Positions 27,601 through 36,727 are shown, counted from the stretch's first letter. The stretch is DNA of 64,000 nucleotides from a bacterium (GCA_016125385.1 WGLV01000022.1:363692-427691); one strand, 5' to 3'. The notes: generated by a model not told the origin, from the letters alone. Numbers and translations are program-made.

Positions 27601-28035
27601 GCATGAAACCAGCAGCCAGGCGATATAATCGCGGCTTTGCGGATCCGTGTCGCTGATGACGGGCTCATCGACGTTGAGCGGATAGTCGGGTACTTCGCGC
27701 AGCTTGTCGCTGACTTCGCGCATGGACTCGTCTTTGTCGGCGCCGGGTTCGAATTCGAGCCGGATTTCGCCCTGACCGCGCTGGCTGATGCTTGTCATGA
27801 GTTTCAACTCAGCCACGCCCTGCAGGCGCTCTTCCTGCTCGTCGACGATTTCGGTTTCTACTTCCTGCGGGCTGGCGTTTTCCCACGTTGTGGTGACCGC
27901 GATAACGGGATCGTCGATCTCAGGAGTTAGCTGGATTGGCGAGCGATTCAACGCGACCACCCCGGCGAGAATGACGAGGATGACCAGCACGGTCACTGTG
28001 ATCGGTTGTTTGATGGAGCCTTCAATCAAATTCAT
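24652..28035 (-). CDS. RND-family efflux permease (AcrB/HAE1 type)
   Basis: Inner-membrane proton-driven pump that exports hydrophobic compounds. The 1127 residues show two halves, each a transmembrane helix, a large periplasmic loop and five or six helices. The N-terminus begins IKQPITVTVLVILVILAGVVAL, and PIQLTPEIDDPVI follows it. The helix-4 region contains the family's GMVVDNSIVVLENI, which holds the proton-relay aspartate. The second half holds FVILAGVVVNNAILIVHQ. It is about 80 residues longer than AcrB, mostly in the second periplasmic loop. It follows the adaptor gene by 42 bases. No TolC-type outer-membrane gene is nearby. Confidence 0.95.
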   Translation of the reverse strand: MNLIEGSIKQPITVTVLVILVILAGVVALNRSPIQLTPEIDDPVIAVTTTWENASPQEVETEIVDEQEERLQGVAELKLMTSISQRGQGEIRLEFEPGADKDESMREVSDKLREVPDYPLNVDEPVISDTDPQSRDYIAWLLVSCTDPDFDVTTLYDVLDKRLKPQFERLSGVAEVNILGGREREVQIRIDPVRLAQRGVTIADMIAAIQNTNENFSGGALNYGKSDVRIRTVARFSDIDQVKNTVIEHTENGPVYIHDVADVVKTFKEPSGFVRSRGYPVIAINFQREIGSNVLDVMQRIQKEIERVNREGGLLEAIAREQHINGKLELIQVYDQTSYIDQALNLVRDNIYLGGGLAVITLLLFLRSARAIGIIAISIPISIISSIVVMYALGRTINVISLAGMAFSVGMVVDNSIVVLENIYRHLEMGKSVARASLDGAREVAGAVLASTLTTLVVFIPILLIEEQAGQLFRDIALAICASVGLSYIVSITVIPSASSLMLNERNHIAVSYEPKHKRGVFRSILSFILYPVYLFTHMPSIVGGQVYYLSRTRILRALTIALFISATVIGAWLLTPPIDYLPTGNRNIILGMLISPPGYSLETLSKIGDRIEERMRPAWEAAENTVFAQEKGIEHSDESKIPLVPASPAPDAPMIQPPPVENYFLVARNGMMFHGAVSDDPEKVVDLIPLMQYATGPDVAPGFISFAFQLPLFRIGGTTGSAVNIDLAGPDLDHVSQSAGALYGALAGQYGPRTIQPEPSNFNIPSPEMQIVPDLYKLTDMRMSARDLGLAVQVNSDGAFIGEYEVSGERIDLILITRESSQSNTLDSVRQSPIATPDGSIVALSDIADFVNTARPDQIKRVGRQRAVTLQFTPPVGMPLQDAITQIGSSIDGLKQAGAILPDVDVNLAGSASKLDAMQKALTGDGTWSGFLSSSIFLALLVVYLLMCILFQSWIYPLVIMVSVPLAAFGGLLALAGVHYWSLIDRHMPIQNMDVLTILGFVILAGVVVNNAILIVHQSLNFMTDGDGVNPEPLSPKEAIAKAVESRVRPIMMSSLTSVGGMLPLVLMPGAGSELYRGLGSVVVGGLFVSTLFTLVLAPLVLSVVFDLQKLFHIDVQSRGEQTMLD

Positions 28036-28077
28036 AGTGGGATCGTCCTGAACGGAGAGGCGTCGCGATGAGCGGGT

Positions 28078-29217
28078 TTACTTTGATGAGCCGTCGAGTA
28101 ACTGGATGGGCGTCATGGGGCGAAGTCTTTCGTTGCCTTCAACCACGACGATATCGCCATCCGAGAGTCCAGCGGCTTCGACGACGACGCGGTCTCCCGT
28201 TTCAAAGCACCTGGTCACGCTGACTGGAACCGCGATGTGGCCTTCCTGAGCGGGCTGGGCTTTCATGACGTAAAAACCGGTTTCGCCGCGCAGCAGGGCA
28301 TCTTTGTCGACGGTCAGACGCGGTTTGCGTTCGCCTGTGGGGAGCCATGCGGTCAGAGACATACCCGGCTTCAGCGCGGCTACATCCATCTGGAGATCGG
28401 CGACGATATAGATGGTTCGAACGCGAGGGTCGACCTGGGGAATCACGCGAACGCGTTGGGCCGGGAGCGTTTGATTCAACGCGGAAACCTGTATGCGGAG
28501 ATCGCTCAGTTGATCTTCACTCAGCGCGGCGAATTCTTCAGGCGCTTCCATCCACGCCTCGATGATGTGCGTGGAGATCAGCGTTACCAGCGGGGCGCCG
28601 GGCGTGATCCATTCGCCGGGTTCGGCCTGGCGTTCCACCACCATCGCGTCGAACGGAGCGGTAACGCGGGTGTCGCCGATGCGGATGGTGAAGAGATCGA
28701 TTTGACTATCGATGCGTTCCACTTCACGCCGAGCGGCGGCGAGGTCGTTTTCTTTGACCTGAACCTGCATTTCAGCCGCGCGGAGCGCCTGTTCGGTGGT
28801 CTGTTCCTGCTTGAAAAGCGGCCGCAGCCGATCGAGGTTCCATTGCGCATTTTCCAGTTCCGCCTTGCGCGCTTCGATCTGGGCGTCGTTGACGCGCTTT
28901 TGCGCTTGCAAGCCATCGAGCTGAGCCTTGAGACGGCGGTCATCGACGCGAGCGATCAGATCGCCTTTTTTGACGGAATCGGCTTCATCCACCGCGATTT
29001 CAACCAGCAGTCCTTCTTCCATGGCGGCGACTCGGGCGCGCGAGGATGCTCGAAGGCTGCCCGCAACCTCGCGTTTTTCCTGTACGTCTTCAATCCGCGC
29101 CGCATCTCCCCGGACCATTGAGGGCTGAGCGTTTTGGGGCTGGGTGGATGGGATTCCCACCAGGCTGAGTGTGATGATAAAAGCTGTGGTGACGCCTCGA
29201 CTGAGGTGCGGCCTCAT
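28078..29217 (-). CDS. RND efflux periplasmic adaptor (membrane fusion protein)
   Basis: Links the RND pump to an outer-membrane channel. The 379 residues begin with a hydrophobic export segment (10-26). A lipoyl half-motif (LRASSRARVAAMEEGLLVEI) follows, then an alpha-hairpin coiled coil at about 110-180 (VNDAQIEARKAELENAQWNLDRL). The second lipoyl half and a beta-barrel (TRVTAPFDAMVVERQAEPGEW) come next. AAGGAG lies eight bases before ATG 29217. The gene is co-directional with and immediately upstream of the permease, so the two form one operon, divergent from the large glycosidase-like gene. Confidence 0.93.
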   Translation of the reverse strand: MRPHLSRGVTTAFIITLSLVGIPSTQPQNAQPSMVRGDAARIEDVQEKREVAGSLRASSRARVAAMEEGLLVEIAVDEADSVKKGDLIARVDDRRLKAQLDGLQAQKRVNDAQIEARKAELENAQWNLDRLRPLFKQEQTTEQALRAAEMQVQVKENDLAAARREVERIDSQIDLFTIRIGDTRVTAPFDAMVVERQAEPGEWITPGAPLVTLISTHIIEAWMEAPEEFAALSEDQLSDLRIQVSALNQTLPAQRVRVIPQVDPRVRTIYIVADLQMDVAALKPGMSLTAWLPTGERKPRLTVDKDALLRGETGFYVMKAQPAQEGHIAVPVSVTRCFETGDRVVVEAAGLSDGDIVVVEGNERLRPMTPIQLLDGSSK

Positions 29218-29367
29218 GAAACGAACTCCTTATGAAAATGGGGTCAATGATGAACGGATTCAGTGGCGGAAGCAAACTGATTTCGGATTATAGCCCTTGT
29301 TGACCGGATGCCGGAGGGCGTGATACATTTGCGCACCGCCTGTATTGAATCAACTGGAGCCTTCATC

Positions 29368-32300
29368 ATGCCGCAACCCTCAAAGTCTATTTTTCATGTT
29401 TTCCGCTGTCCGCTTCTCTATTTTCTTCTATTCCTTTCAGTGTTTTCTGGTGTCACGCGATCGGTATTCGCGCAGATGGTAACCGGTTCAGGAATGGAGA
29501 ATTTTGCTCAATCGTTCGACCTGACGAAAGAACAAAAGTCATCCACGCTCGAGGTGATTCAACTGGGCGTTGATACGGACGGCGATCGGAACGTCAACGT
29601 TTTGTGGCCTGGCGAAACGGGGCGTTTTCAATTCAGGATCAGTAATACGTCCGATCAGGCATTCAACGGGCCGATTCGCATCGACGTCTACCAGTACGGA
29701 ACGAAGGGGCGGCTGGGCGACATCTGGAAACCGGAAGTCTTCATTATCAAGCGTCTCGAACCGGTGGAAACGAAAGTGGCGATCGACGCCAAGGCGAGCG
29801 TCGACGTCGAAATAGCCCCTCTCATTCCCGAGACGTTCGGCGGATATGCGCTGGTGTTTGATTTTGGCGAACGGGGCCGCGTTTTTGGAGCGTCGCTCGT
29901 TCGAGTGATAAAGCCTGACATGGGGCGAGTTCAGTATCCGACTTTTGCGCTTGATCTGCCGCGTGAGTATGAAATGCGGGCGGAGACGATGCGTTTTTTC
30001 AAACGCATCGGGGTGAAAGGGGCGCGAAGCGAAGCGGGGGCGTTTGCGTTTGACGACCGATTCGACAACCGTTACGCGGAATTCACGAAATATCTGAAAT
30101 GGATGTACGAAAACGAGATTACCGTGATGTTGACGCTGGGCGCGAGCAGTCTGCCGCAACCATTGGCAAGACCCCGCCCTCACCTGAACGATCAAAATGA
30201 ATGGCTGGATACCAAAAGCGATTACGCGTGGCTTCCTGAATACGATGAGACGTTTCAGCGATGGGTCGCGAAGGTTTGCCGCGATTATGGATGGCCCAAG
30301 GGGCCGATCAATGCGGTTGAGTTATGGAATGAGCCCTGGGAGGGCATTTCGATTTCAGGCTGGGGCGCCGATATGCTGCGTTATCGGAGGATATTCACTT
30401 ATATGGCGCGGGGCGTTGAAGAGGCGCGCCGTGATGGTGCTGAAGTTCTGATCGGCGGGGCGTGTTCTTCGAGCAATACGCTTGACAAATTGTTCTGTGA
30501 CGGGACGGGTGATTTTTTGCAATGGCTCGATTTCTGCAGCATCCACTACCAGCCACTGGCGGCGGCTCCATCGCTGATTAAAGACTGGCTGAACCGGGAA
30601 AGCCCGTATGGCCCGGTTCGCTGCTGGGATACGGAGAGCTGGGTCGCGAACAGCGAAGACCGCGTCGGCGTTGTTATCGCGTCGATGCGCGCCCAGGGAC
30701 AAAGCCGGACCGTCGGGATTTACGGTGGAAACGTTTACGATCCCCAAGTGAAAAAAATCGACGGAAAAGAAAACTCACTGGTTCAGGCATGGGCTCCCGC
30801 GGCGGCGATCGCAGCGTCTCAGAAATTCATCGGTCAACGCGAATTCAGAGAAATCCTATTTAAAAACGGTCTTCCCTGGGTATTCATTTTCAATGGGAAA
30901 AACAGCCCCGATGATGGATCCGTCGTTGTCGTAGGCGATCTGGGCGACGTCTATTCACGCGATCAACTTTTGTTCCGTTCCGTGCAGGGCCTGTCTGACG
31001 CCGGGACGGACGCGCATGTTCTCCATGATGGAAAACTCACGCTGCCGGACGGAAACGGACGGTTTGTTTTGTGTGATTTTTATGGCAATCCTCTCCCATC
31101 AAACAACGGCCGCATTGAAATTCCGTTAAATCATTTGGGGTATTACCTTCGAACGGATCAGTCGAAAGGATCGTTTGACGCTCTGATTTCCGCATTGCGT
31201 GAATCGCAGATCGAGGGGTATGAGCCGCTGGATATCATCGCTCATGATTTTACGCGGCCCATCGAATCGAATCCGGAACTCCGCCTGACATTGACGAATG
31301 TTTTGAATCGTCCCGTAGAAGGGATGCTGAAAGCCACCATGCAGGGCGTGGCGCTTTCTCCTCCAGAACAAACGATTCGATTCGAACCGAATCAAACGAG
31401 AGAGGTCGTCTTGAAGGCCCGGGCGGAGACCCCATCACCCGCGAACGCGTATCCGGTCAGCGTAACATTTGACGCGGGCGCCGATGGAACCGCGATTCAG
31501 CAGGAGACGATGCGAGTCAACTGGATCGCCAGGCGATCGATCACGGTCGATGGAGAATTGAGCGATTGGCAAGGGGCGATTCCTCAACCGGTCAGCGGAG
31601 AGGGCGTCAGCGCGGCGAACCTGACGGAGCAAGCCTGGCTGCCGTTTAAACAATACGACTCTCAGACGAAGCCGGGACAGGCGGTTGGTTATCTGGCGTA
31701 TGACGACCAGTATTTTTACTTCGCCGCCAAAATCGCCGATGAGTCACATGGCGTAGGCATGATGCGGTATGAAACGCCCGATTGGGACGGGTTTTTTTAT
31801 CCTCAAACCAGTATTCGCATTGAAGGGGAGGGAAACAACGCAAAACGTGAGCCGATGAACTGGCCTGACGATGTTCGCCGCTTTTCCTATCGGCGGGATA
31901 TTGATATTCCATCAGGGAATCATCCCGCGCACGACAATGTTCAGATCGCTTTTAACGTGATTGAAGATAGTGAGGAACCCTGGCTGACGCATCCGGCTGG
32001 GACCATGCCGAAATTCATGTGTTATCTCGATACCGATTATGAATACGCCTTGAATCCGGTGGCTGATCAATACGGCGGCGGCGTGGAAATCTGGCGGCTG
32101 CTGGTTTCGGGGATGCCGCGTAAACATTTTTATCCACGCCAGCCGAAGTCGCCGTACGACGGTCCGGTCAAAGACGGCCGGCTGGCGATTCGTCATGAAG
32201 GCTCGACCCGCGTCGTTGAATCGGCGCTGCCCTGGAGCGAGATTCCCAAGGTCAAGGAAAGAATCGACGCGGGCAAGACGATCAAATTTTCTTTTCGCGT

Positions 32301-32430
32301 CAATGACGATCGAGGGCCGGCGCTGGAACTGGCCGAGGGGCGAGGCGTTTCAAAAATCAACTTTCCCGCGTTTCACGCGGATTGGAGAACGCATTGGGCG
32401 AATGAACTAGAATTCGGCGTTGAGCGATAA
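29368..32430 (+). CDS. Secreted GH39-like glycosidase with C-terminal CBM9-like domain
   Basis: I start at ATG 29368 (GGAG eight bases upstream), which gives 1020 residues with a signal peptide ending near SVFAQ. After a beta-rich N-terminal domain comes a clan GH-A barrel. The acid/base glutamate is likely in ELWNEPWEG and the nucleophile in RCWDTESW, the paired motifs expected for GH39/GH5-like retaining enzymes. The last 320 residues begin ITVDGELSDWQ and contain YDDQYFYFAAKI, the look of a CBM9/DOMON-like sugar-binding domain. The substrate is unknown. The gene is divergent from the RND operon. Confidence 0.8.
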   Translation: MPQPSKSIFHVFRCPLLYFLLFLSVFSGVTRSVFAQMVTGSGMENFAQSFDLTKEQKSSTLEVIQLGVDTDGDRNVNVLWPGETGRFQFRISNTSDQAFNGPIRIDVYQYGTKGRLGDIWKPEVFIIKRLEPVETKVAIDAKASVDVEIAPLIPETFGGYALVFDFGERGRVFGASLVRVIKPDMGRVQYPTFALDLPREYEMRAETMRFFKRIGVKGARSEAGAFAFDDRFDNRYAEFTKYLKWMYENEITVMLTLGASSLPQPLARPRPHLNDQNEWLDTKSDYAWLPEYDETFQRWVAKVCRDYGWPKGPINAVELWNEPWEGISISGWGADMLRYRRIFTYMARGVEEARRDGAEVLIGGACSSSNTLDKLFCDGTGDFLQWLDFCSIHYQPLAAAPSLIKDWLNRESPYGPVRCWDTESWVANSEDRVGVVIASMRAQGQSRTVGIYGGNVYDPQVKKIDGKENSLVQAWAPAAAIAASQKFIGQREFREILFKNGLPWVFIFNGKNSPDDGSVVVVGDLGDVYSRDQLLFRSVQGLSDAGTDAHVLHDGKLTLPDGNGRFVLCDFYGNPLPSNNGRIEIPLNHLGYYLRTDQSKGSFDALISALRESQIEGYEPLDIIAHDFTRPIESNPELRLTLTNVLNRPVEGMLKATMQGVALSPPEQTIRFEPNQTREVVLKARAETPSPANAYPVSVTFDAGADGTAIQQETMRVNWIARRSITVDGELSDWQGAIPQPVSGEGVSAANLTEQAWLPFKQYDSQTKPGQAVGYLAYDDQYFYFAAKIADESHGVGMMRYETPDWDGFFYPQTSIRIEGEGNNAKREPMNWPDDVRRFSYRRDIDIPSGNHPAHDNVQIAFNVIEDSEEPWLTHPAGTMPKFMCYLDTDYEYALNPVADQYGGGVEIWRLLVSGMPRKHFYPRQPKSPYDGPVKDGRLAIRHEGSTRVVESALPWSEIPKVKERIDAGKTIKFSFRVNDDRGPALELAEGRGVSKINFPAFHADWRTHWANELEFGVER

Positions 32431-32554
32431 TTCTCACGACGGATCGGATGAGAGAGGCGGCTGCTTTTTACGTCCTGAATAACGCCTTTTCAATCGATTC
32501 GACTTGTGATACAAAATAGCTGACAGGGCATGCAGCGCCATCGGGAGAATCATC

Positions 32555-33112
32555 ATGAGCAAGCCCAGACGACTTGGCCGCCGTACCTTTCTGCAAATCG
32601 CCGCCACGGTTTCCGCCGGTGGCTCTATTCTCGCATGCAAAGAACCCGTCACGGTCTGGAAATTTTTCACGCCCGAAGAAATCGCCACGCTGGACGCCGT
32701 CTGTGAGCGGATCATTCCCGCGGATGATTATCCCGGCGCTTCGTGGGCGGGCGTCGTCAATTATATCGACCGCAAAGTGACGTATGTGTTTCAGGATAAA
32801 CAGAGTCAATACCGCAAGGGTCTCGCGGGCGTAAACGACACCAGTCAGGCGTTGTTCGAAGCGGATTTTACGGCGCTGTCAGCCGAACAGCAGGATTCCG
32901 TCCTCGAAACTCTATCGTCGGGCAAGGCTCCTGGTGAAGCATGGAAGACGCAGTCGCCCTCCTCGTTTTTTAACCTGGTGATCAGTCACGCCATGCAGGG
33001 CTTTTATGGAGACCCGCGTCACGGCGGAAACAAGGATTTCATCAGCTGGCGAATGCTGGGGATTCCACATCCACCGGTTCGCGCGCGGCGACCCGCCGCG
33101 CCGGTTGCGTAA
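32555..33112 (+). CDS. Gluconate 2-dehydrogenase subunit 3-like Tat lipoprotein
   Basis: Small subunit of a membrane-bound GMC dehydrogenase complex. Residues 8-13 (GRRTFL) are a twin-arginine signal, and ILAC near residue 28 is a lipobox, so the protein should be a Tat-exported lipoprotein. The body begins FFTPEEIATLDAVCERIIPAD, the start of the gluconate_2-dh3 family, and ends with the YGDPRHGGNKD segment. It lies 12 bases upstream of the GMC gene. The small subunit commonly provides the Tat signal by which the flavoprotein is carried out of the cytoplasm; here the flavoprotein lacks a signal of its own. Confidence 0.9.
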   Translation: MSKPRRLGRRTFLQIAATVSAGGSILACKEPVTVWKFFTPEEIATLDAVCERIIPADDYPGASWAGVVNYIDRKVTYVFQDKQSQYRKGLAGVNDTSQALFEADFTALSAEQQDSVLETLSSGKAPGEAWKTQSPSSFFNLVISHAMQGFYGDPRHGGNKDFISWRMLGIPHPPVRARRPAAPVA

Positions 33113-33124
33113 GGAGAAAGCATC

Positions 33125-34780
33125 ATGGCTCTACCTCACGTGAATGCGGTGGTGATCGGTTCCGGTGCGGGAGGCGGCGTCGCCGCCAAGGAACTCGCCG
33201 AAGCGGGGCTCAGCGTGGTTCTGCTCGAGCGCGGGCGCTGGCAAACGGCATTCGATTACCGCAAAGACGACCTGCAAAATCAGCGCACAACTCAGCTGGG
33301 GCCCGCGTTCGGGCCGCACGATCTCAAGAAGAATCCACGCGTGCGCGTCGATGACAACGGAAACGCCCGCGTCGTGTACGCCAACGGTTGGGATTATCAG
33401 AACAACGCCATGTGCGTGGGAGGCGGTACGCTGAGCTACGGCGCGATGGCATGGCGCTTTATGGAGCAGGACTTTCGCATGCGCTCGACCTACGGCGACG
33501 TGGAGAACAGCACGCTGGCCGACTGGCCGATCTCGTACGACGATCTGGAACCGTTTTATGAAAAGGCTGAGTGGGAGATCGGCGTTTCTGGCGACGACTC
33601 GGGCAATCCATTTAAAGCGCCCCGCAAAAAAGCGCTGCCCATGCCGGCATTGCCGCATAGCCGGGAATGCGAAATTCTGAAACCCGCCGCCTTGCGGCTG
33701 GGGTTGCATCCGTTCGATATCCCCATGTTGCGCAACACCGTTCCGTTTAATGAACGCCCGGCCTGTATGCGGTGCCGCTGGTGTGTGGGGTTCGCCTGTG
33801 AATGCAACGCCAAGTGCGGTACGCAGAACACGGTGATTCCCAAGGCGCTGGCGACCGGGAACTGTGAACTGCGCACTGAATGTCTGGCGAAGGAGGTCGT
33901 CATCGACGACCGAGGGCGCGCGAAAGCCGTGGCGTACTTCGATGAGAACGACCGCTTGCAGGAACAGCCCTGCGATCTGGTGGTGGTGAGTTGTTCGGCG
34001 ATCGAGTCTGCGCGGCTGCTGCTCAATTCGAAAAGCAAACTGTTTCCTGAAGGCCTGGGGAACCGCTCGGATTGGGTGGGTCGCAACCTGCAGGGGCATT
34101 CTTATTGCGGCGCGATGGGTTTGTTTGACGAAGACGTCTACGACGATCTCGGGCCGGGCGCGCAGATCGCCATCTGTGACTACAACCACGGTAATCCCGG
34201 CATGAAGACGGGCGCCATGCTGGCCAATGAATTCATCCGCCTGCCGATCCAGTTCGCCGAAAGCAACTATGTTGGCGTGAAGCGCTGGGGAATCGATCAC
34301 AAGAATTACATGCGCACTATGTTCCGCCGCACCATCCGCGTGATGGGGCCGGTGCAGGAGATTCCCGTGTTCGACGCGCGGGTGAGCGTCGATCCAGCGG
34401 TGAAGGATTTCTGGGGGATTCCCGTCGCACGCCTGTCTGGGTCGAAACACCCGCACTGCGTGGAGGTTTCGTATTACATCGCGGAACGGGCTGAAGCCTG
34501 GCTCAAGGAAGCGGGCGCGATTCAAACCTGGCGTCAGCCCTCGGGCATGGGGCTATCCGGGGGGCAACATCAGGCGGGGACCTGCCGCATGGGAGACGAT
34601 CCGGCGACATCGGTGGTGAACAGGAACGGTCAGATTCACGACTGCGACAACGTATTCGTGGCGGATGGAAGTCTGCACGTCACCAACGGCGGCTTTAACC
34701 CTGTGTTGACCATACTGGCGAACGCCTACCGCATCAGCGATTACATCACGCGCGAATGGAAAGGCTCGAAGTTCCGTTAA
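33125..34780 (+). CDS. GMC-family FAD dehydrogenase (sugar or polyol)
   Basis: Oxidises an alcohol group on a sugar or polyol and passes electrons to a partner cytochrome. The FAD-binding fold opens at residue 8 (VVIGSGAGGGVAAKELAEAG). The C-terminal catalytic segment contains GGQHQAGTCRMG and VADGSLHVTNGGFNP, with the conserved His and Asn. A cysteine-rich stretch, CMRCRWCVGFACECNAKCG, near 220 resembles the Fe-S-binding insert seen in FAD-glucose and gluconate dehydrogenases. The gene has no signal peptide and presumably travels with the Tat subunit upstream. It overlaps the open frame of the cytochrome gene by a few codons. Confidence 0.92.
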   Translation: MALPHVNAVVIGSGAGGGVAAKELAEAGLSVVLLERGRWQTAFDYRKDDLQNQRTTQLGPAFGPHDLKKNPRVRVDDNGNARVVYANGWDYQNNAMCVGGGTLSYGAMAWRFMEQDFRMRSTYGDVENSTLADWPISYDDLEPFYEKAEWEIGVSGDDSGNPFKAPRKKALPMPALPHSRECEILKPAALRLGLHPFDIPMLRNTVPFNERPACMRCRWCVGFACECNAKCGTQNTVIPKALATGNCELRTECLAKEVVIDDRGRAKAVAYFDENDRLQEQPCDLVVVSCSAIESARLLLNSKSKLFPEGLGNRSDWVGRNLQGHSYCGAMGLFDEDVYDDLGPGAQIAICDYNHGNPGMKTGAMLANEFIRLPIQFAESNYVGVKRWGIDHKNYMRTMFRRTIRVMGPVQEIPVFDARVSVDPAVKDFWGIPVARLSGSKHPHCVEVSYYIAERAEAWLKEAGAIQTWRQPSGMGLSGGQHQAGTCRMGDDPATSVVNRNGQIHDCDNVFVADGSLHVTNGGFNPVLTILANAYRISDYITREWKGSKFR

Positions 34781-34806
34781 AACTTCGGGGCGGGGAGAAG
34801 ACCGAG

Positions 34807-35874
34807 ATGCGTTTGAGATTGCCGAAATCGCCGTGGGCCATCGCCGCGTGCATCGTACTGGCGTCGTTTGTATTGGCCGTGCCGGCCGGCAGTATTTATT
34901 ACGTCGCGGCGGGCGGGCGGGCCTGCGCGCGCTGTCATGAGATTCGAGGCGCGTATCACGACTGGACGGCGTCTTCTCACAAGGACGTGTCGTGTTCCAA
35001 GTGCCACGGCGGCTTATTCACCCCGGATTTAAGTTTTCATCTGCATAACCTCAGAATGGTGGTCAAACATTTTCGCGGCGAGGCCCCCGAGGCGATCCAA
35101 CTGCGGGCCGAGACGATTCCCGCCATGATGGCACGGTGCGCCGGATGTCATAAGGAAGAACACGACGCCTGGCGGCAGGGGCCGCATTCCGTAACGTACA
35201 AAAAACTGTTTCTGAATGAAGATCACAACAAAAGCCGTGCGCTATCCGATAATTGTTTGCGTTGTCATGGCATGTATTTTAACGGACCGATTCGCGATCT
35301 GGTCGAGCCTCTCGATATGACGGGGCCGTGGCGTTTAAAGGAAGATGCCCTGCTCGATCAGCCCGCCATCCCCTGCCTGGCCTGTCACCAGATGCACCGC
35401 GACGCGGGCGAGATCGCCGAGCGAGCCAAGCAAGAAAATCCCCGTGAAAAGACCGTGGCGTCGACTTCGATATACGACCGGCGTTCGCGGCTGCACTACC
35501 ACGCGCTCGATCTGCCGATTCCCGCGATGAAAGACAACGGAGCCGCGGTGAAAATGGCTTCGGAAAAGAACCAGGCGGTTTGTTATCAATGCCATTCGCC
35601 CGAGCCGGCCTTCGCGGTCAACTCCGGCGACGATCGTACCTGTGTAGGCGTACATGAAGGCATCGCCTGCAACAAATGCCACGTCGCGCACAGCATGGAG
35701 ACGAAAACCACCTGCAAGGACTGTCATCCCCGCGACAGCAACTGCGGGCTTGACGTCGAAACGATGGATACGACCTTCCGCTCACCGGACAGCGCGCACA
35801 ACATCCATTTCGTAAAGTGCGCGGATTGTCATAAAAACGGCGTCCCGGAGAAGAAAGTGAAAGTGGAGATGTAG
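34807..35874 (+). CDS. Membrane-anchored nine-heme cytochrome c
   Basis: From ATG 34807 (a GGGGAG site lies upstream) this gives 355 residues. One transmembrane anchor (about 9-33) is followed by nine CxxCH heme motifs: CARCH, CSKCH, CAGCH, CLRCH, CLACH, CYQCH, CNKCH, CKDCH and CADCH. The anchor plus early hemes recall the NapC/NirT/NrfH quinol-dehydrogenase group, and the rest looks like a multiheme electron store. By position it should accept electrons from the GMC dehydrogenase. Classical gluconate dehydrogenases use a three-heme cytochrome, so this partner is unusual. It might pass electrons to quinone or to terminal acceptors. Confidence 0.92.
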   Translation: MRLRLPKSPWAIAACIVLASFVLAVPAGSIYYVAAGGRACARCHEIRGAYHDWTASSHKDVSCSKCHGGLFTPDLSFHLHNLRMVVKHFRGEAPEAIQLRAETIPAMMARCAGCHKEEHDAWRQGPHSVTYKKLFLNEDHNKSRALSDNCLRCHGMYFNGPIRDLVEPLDMTGPWRLKEDALLDQPAIPCLACHQMHRDAGEIAERAKQENPREKTVASTSIYDRRSRLHYHALDLPIPAMKDNGAAVKMASEKNQAVCYQCHSPEPAFAVNSGDDRTCVGVHEGIACNKCHVAHSMETKTTCKDCHPRDSNCGLDVETMDTTFRSPDSAHNIHFVKCADCHKNGVPEKKVKVEM

Positions 35875-35942
35875 CGGAAATTTCCGCAATAAAGAACGAA
35901 ATAGAAATCGTTGACTGGTTCAACGATCATTACGCTTACTGA

Positions 35943-35972
35943 AGGGCGAGTCTGACTCGCCCTCTTTTTTTT
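35943..35972. terminator. Terminator of the dehydrogenase module
   Basis: AGGGCGAGT pairs with ACTCGCCCT around CTG and runs into CTTTTTTTT. It ends the three-gene redox operon and abuts the convergent alkD stop. Confidence 0.85.
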
Positions 35973-36727
35973 CAGATTTTGCCGGTCAGGTATTTATTCC
36001 GTTTCGCTTCCGGAAATTTTTCGATCGCATAGCGCAGCATGGTGCGGGGCATGGTTTGATAGCGGGGTTTGAGAAACTCTTCTTCCGTATGGAGATCGCG
36101 CTTACCGATCTCACGCAACATCCATCCTACCGCTTTGTGGATCAGGTCTTCTTCATCATTCAAGAGGATGTCCGCGATGCGCAGAGCGTCTTCGAAATCA
36201 TCCTGATGGATGAAATAAAACGGGGCGATGATGGCGATGCGGCGTTCCCACAAAACGGGAGATCGCGCCCATTCAAACAAAAGCGATCGGTCGCGCTGGA
36301 ATAGATGAGGGCCTGGAACAAACGGGGCGCTGGAGTCGACGAGGTCCCAATTATTGATGTGATGAAGATTAGAGACAAATGCCTGAAACAGGCGCTCGCG
36401 GCGGTCTTCGCCGCCCTGCTCATATTGAATCCTCCAGATCAGCAACGCAAGCAGGCGCTCTTCATGAATTTTTGAGGCCAGCAGTTTCTTTGTTTCAGTC
36501 AGGGGCGCCTGACCGTATCGCCGGGCGACGGTACGCGTGTCGGGTACGGTGACGCCGATAAAGCGGTCGCCTTCACCATACTGACCGGGCGCGGTTTTAA
36601 AAAAACGCCGGTTCGATTCAGCCCGTTCGGGGGTTGCGTACAGAGAGAGTTCACGCTTCATCGCGAGCGCGGTGAGCAGGGAAGGCTCTGATAAAGTGGA
36701 ACGAACAGCCGCTCGTTTCACGTTCAT
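35972..36727 (-). CDS. DNA alkylation repair protein (AlkD family)
   Basis: AlkD-type glycosylases remove bulky or positively charged alkylated bases with a HEAT-repeat horseshoe. The 251 residues contain the family phrases FIGVTVPDTRTVARRYG, INNWDLVDSSAPFV and NDEEDLIHKAVGWMLREIGKRD, the last holding the core of a repeat. The gene starts at ATG 36727, which overlaps the stop of the FAD oxidoreductase gene (ATGA), so the two are translationally coupled. A DNA repair enzyme and a secreted oxidoreductase make a strange pair; they may share only a promoter. Confidence 0.93.
   Translation of the reverse strand: MNVKRAAVRSTLSEPSLLTALAMKRELSLYATPERAESNRRFFKTAPGQYGEGDRFIGVTVPDTRTVARRYGQAPLTETKKLLASKIHEERLLALLIWRIQYEQGGEDRRERLFQAFVSNLHHINNWDLVDSSAPFVPGPHLFQRDRSLLFEWARSPVLWERRIAIIAPFYFIHQDDFEDALRIADILLNDEEDLIHKAVGWMLREIGKRDLHTEEEFLKPRYQTMPRTMLRYAIEKFPEAKRNKYLTGKI

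Noticed and set aside
33131..34525. Minus-strand frame of 464 codons opposite the GMC gene
   Set aside because: The opposite strand encodes a complete GMC dehydrogenase; the antisense product is His- and Arg-rich and matches nothing.
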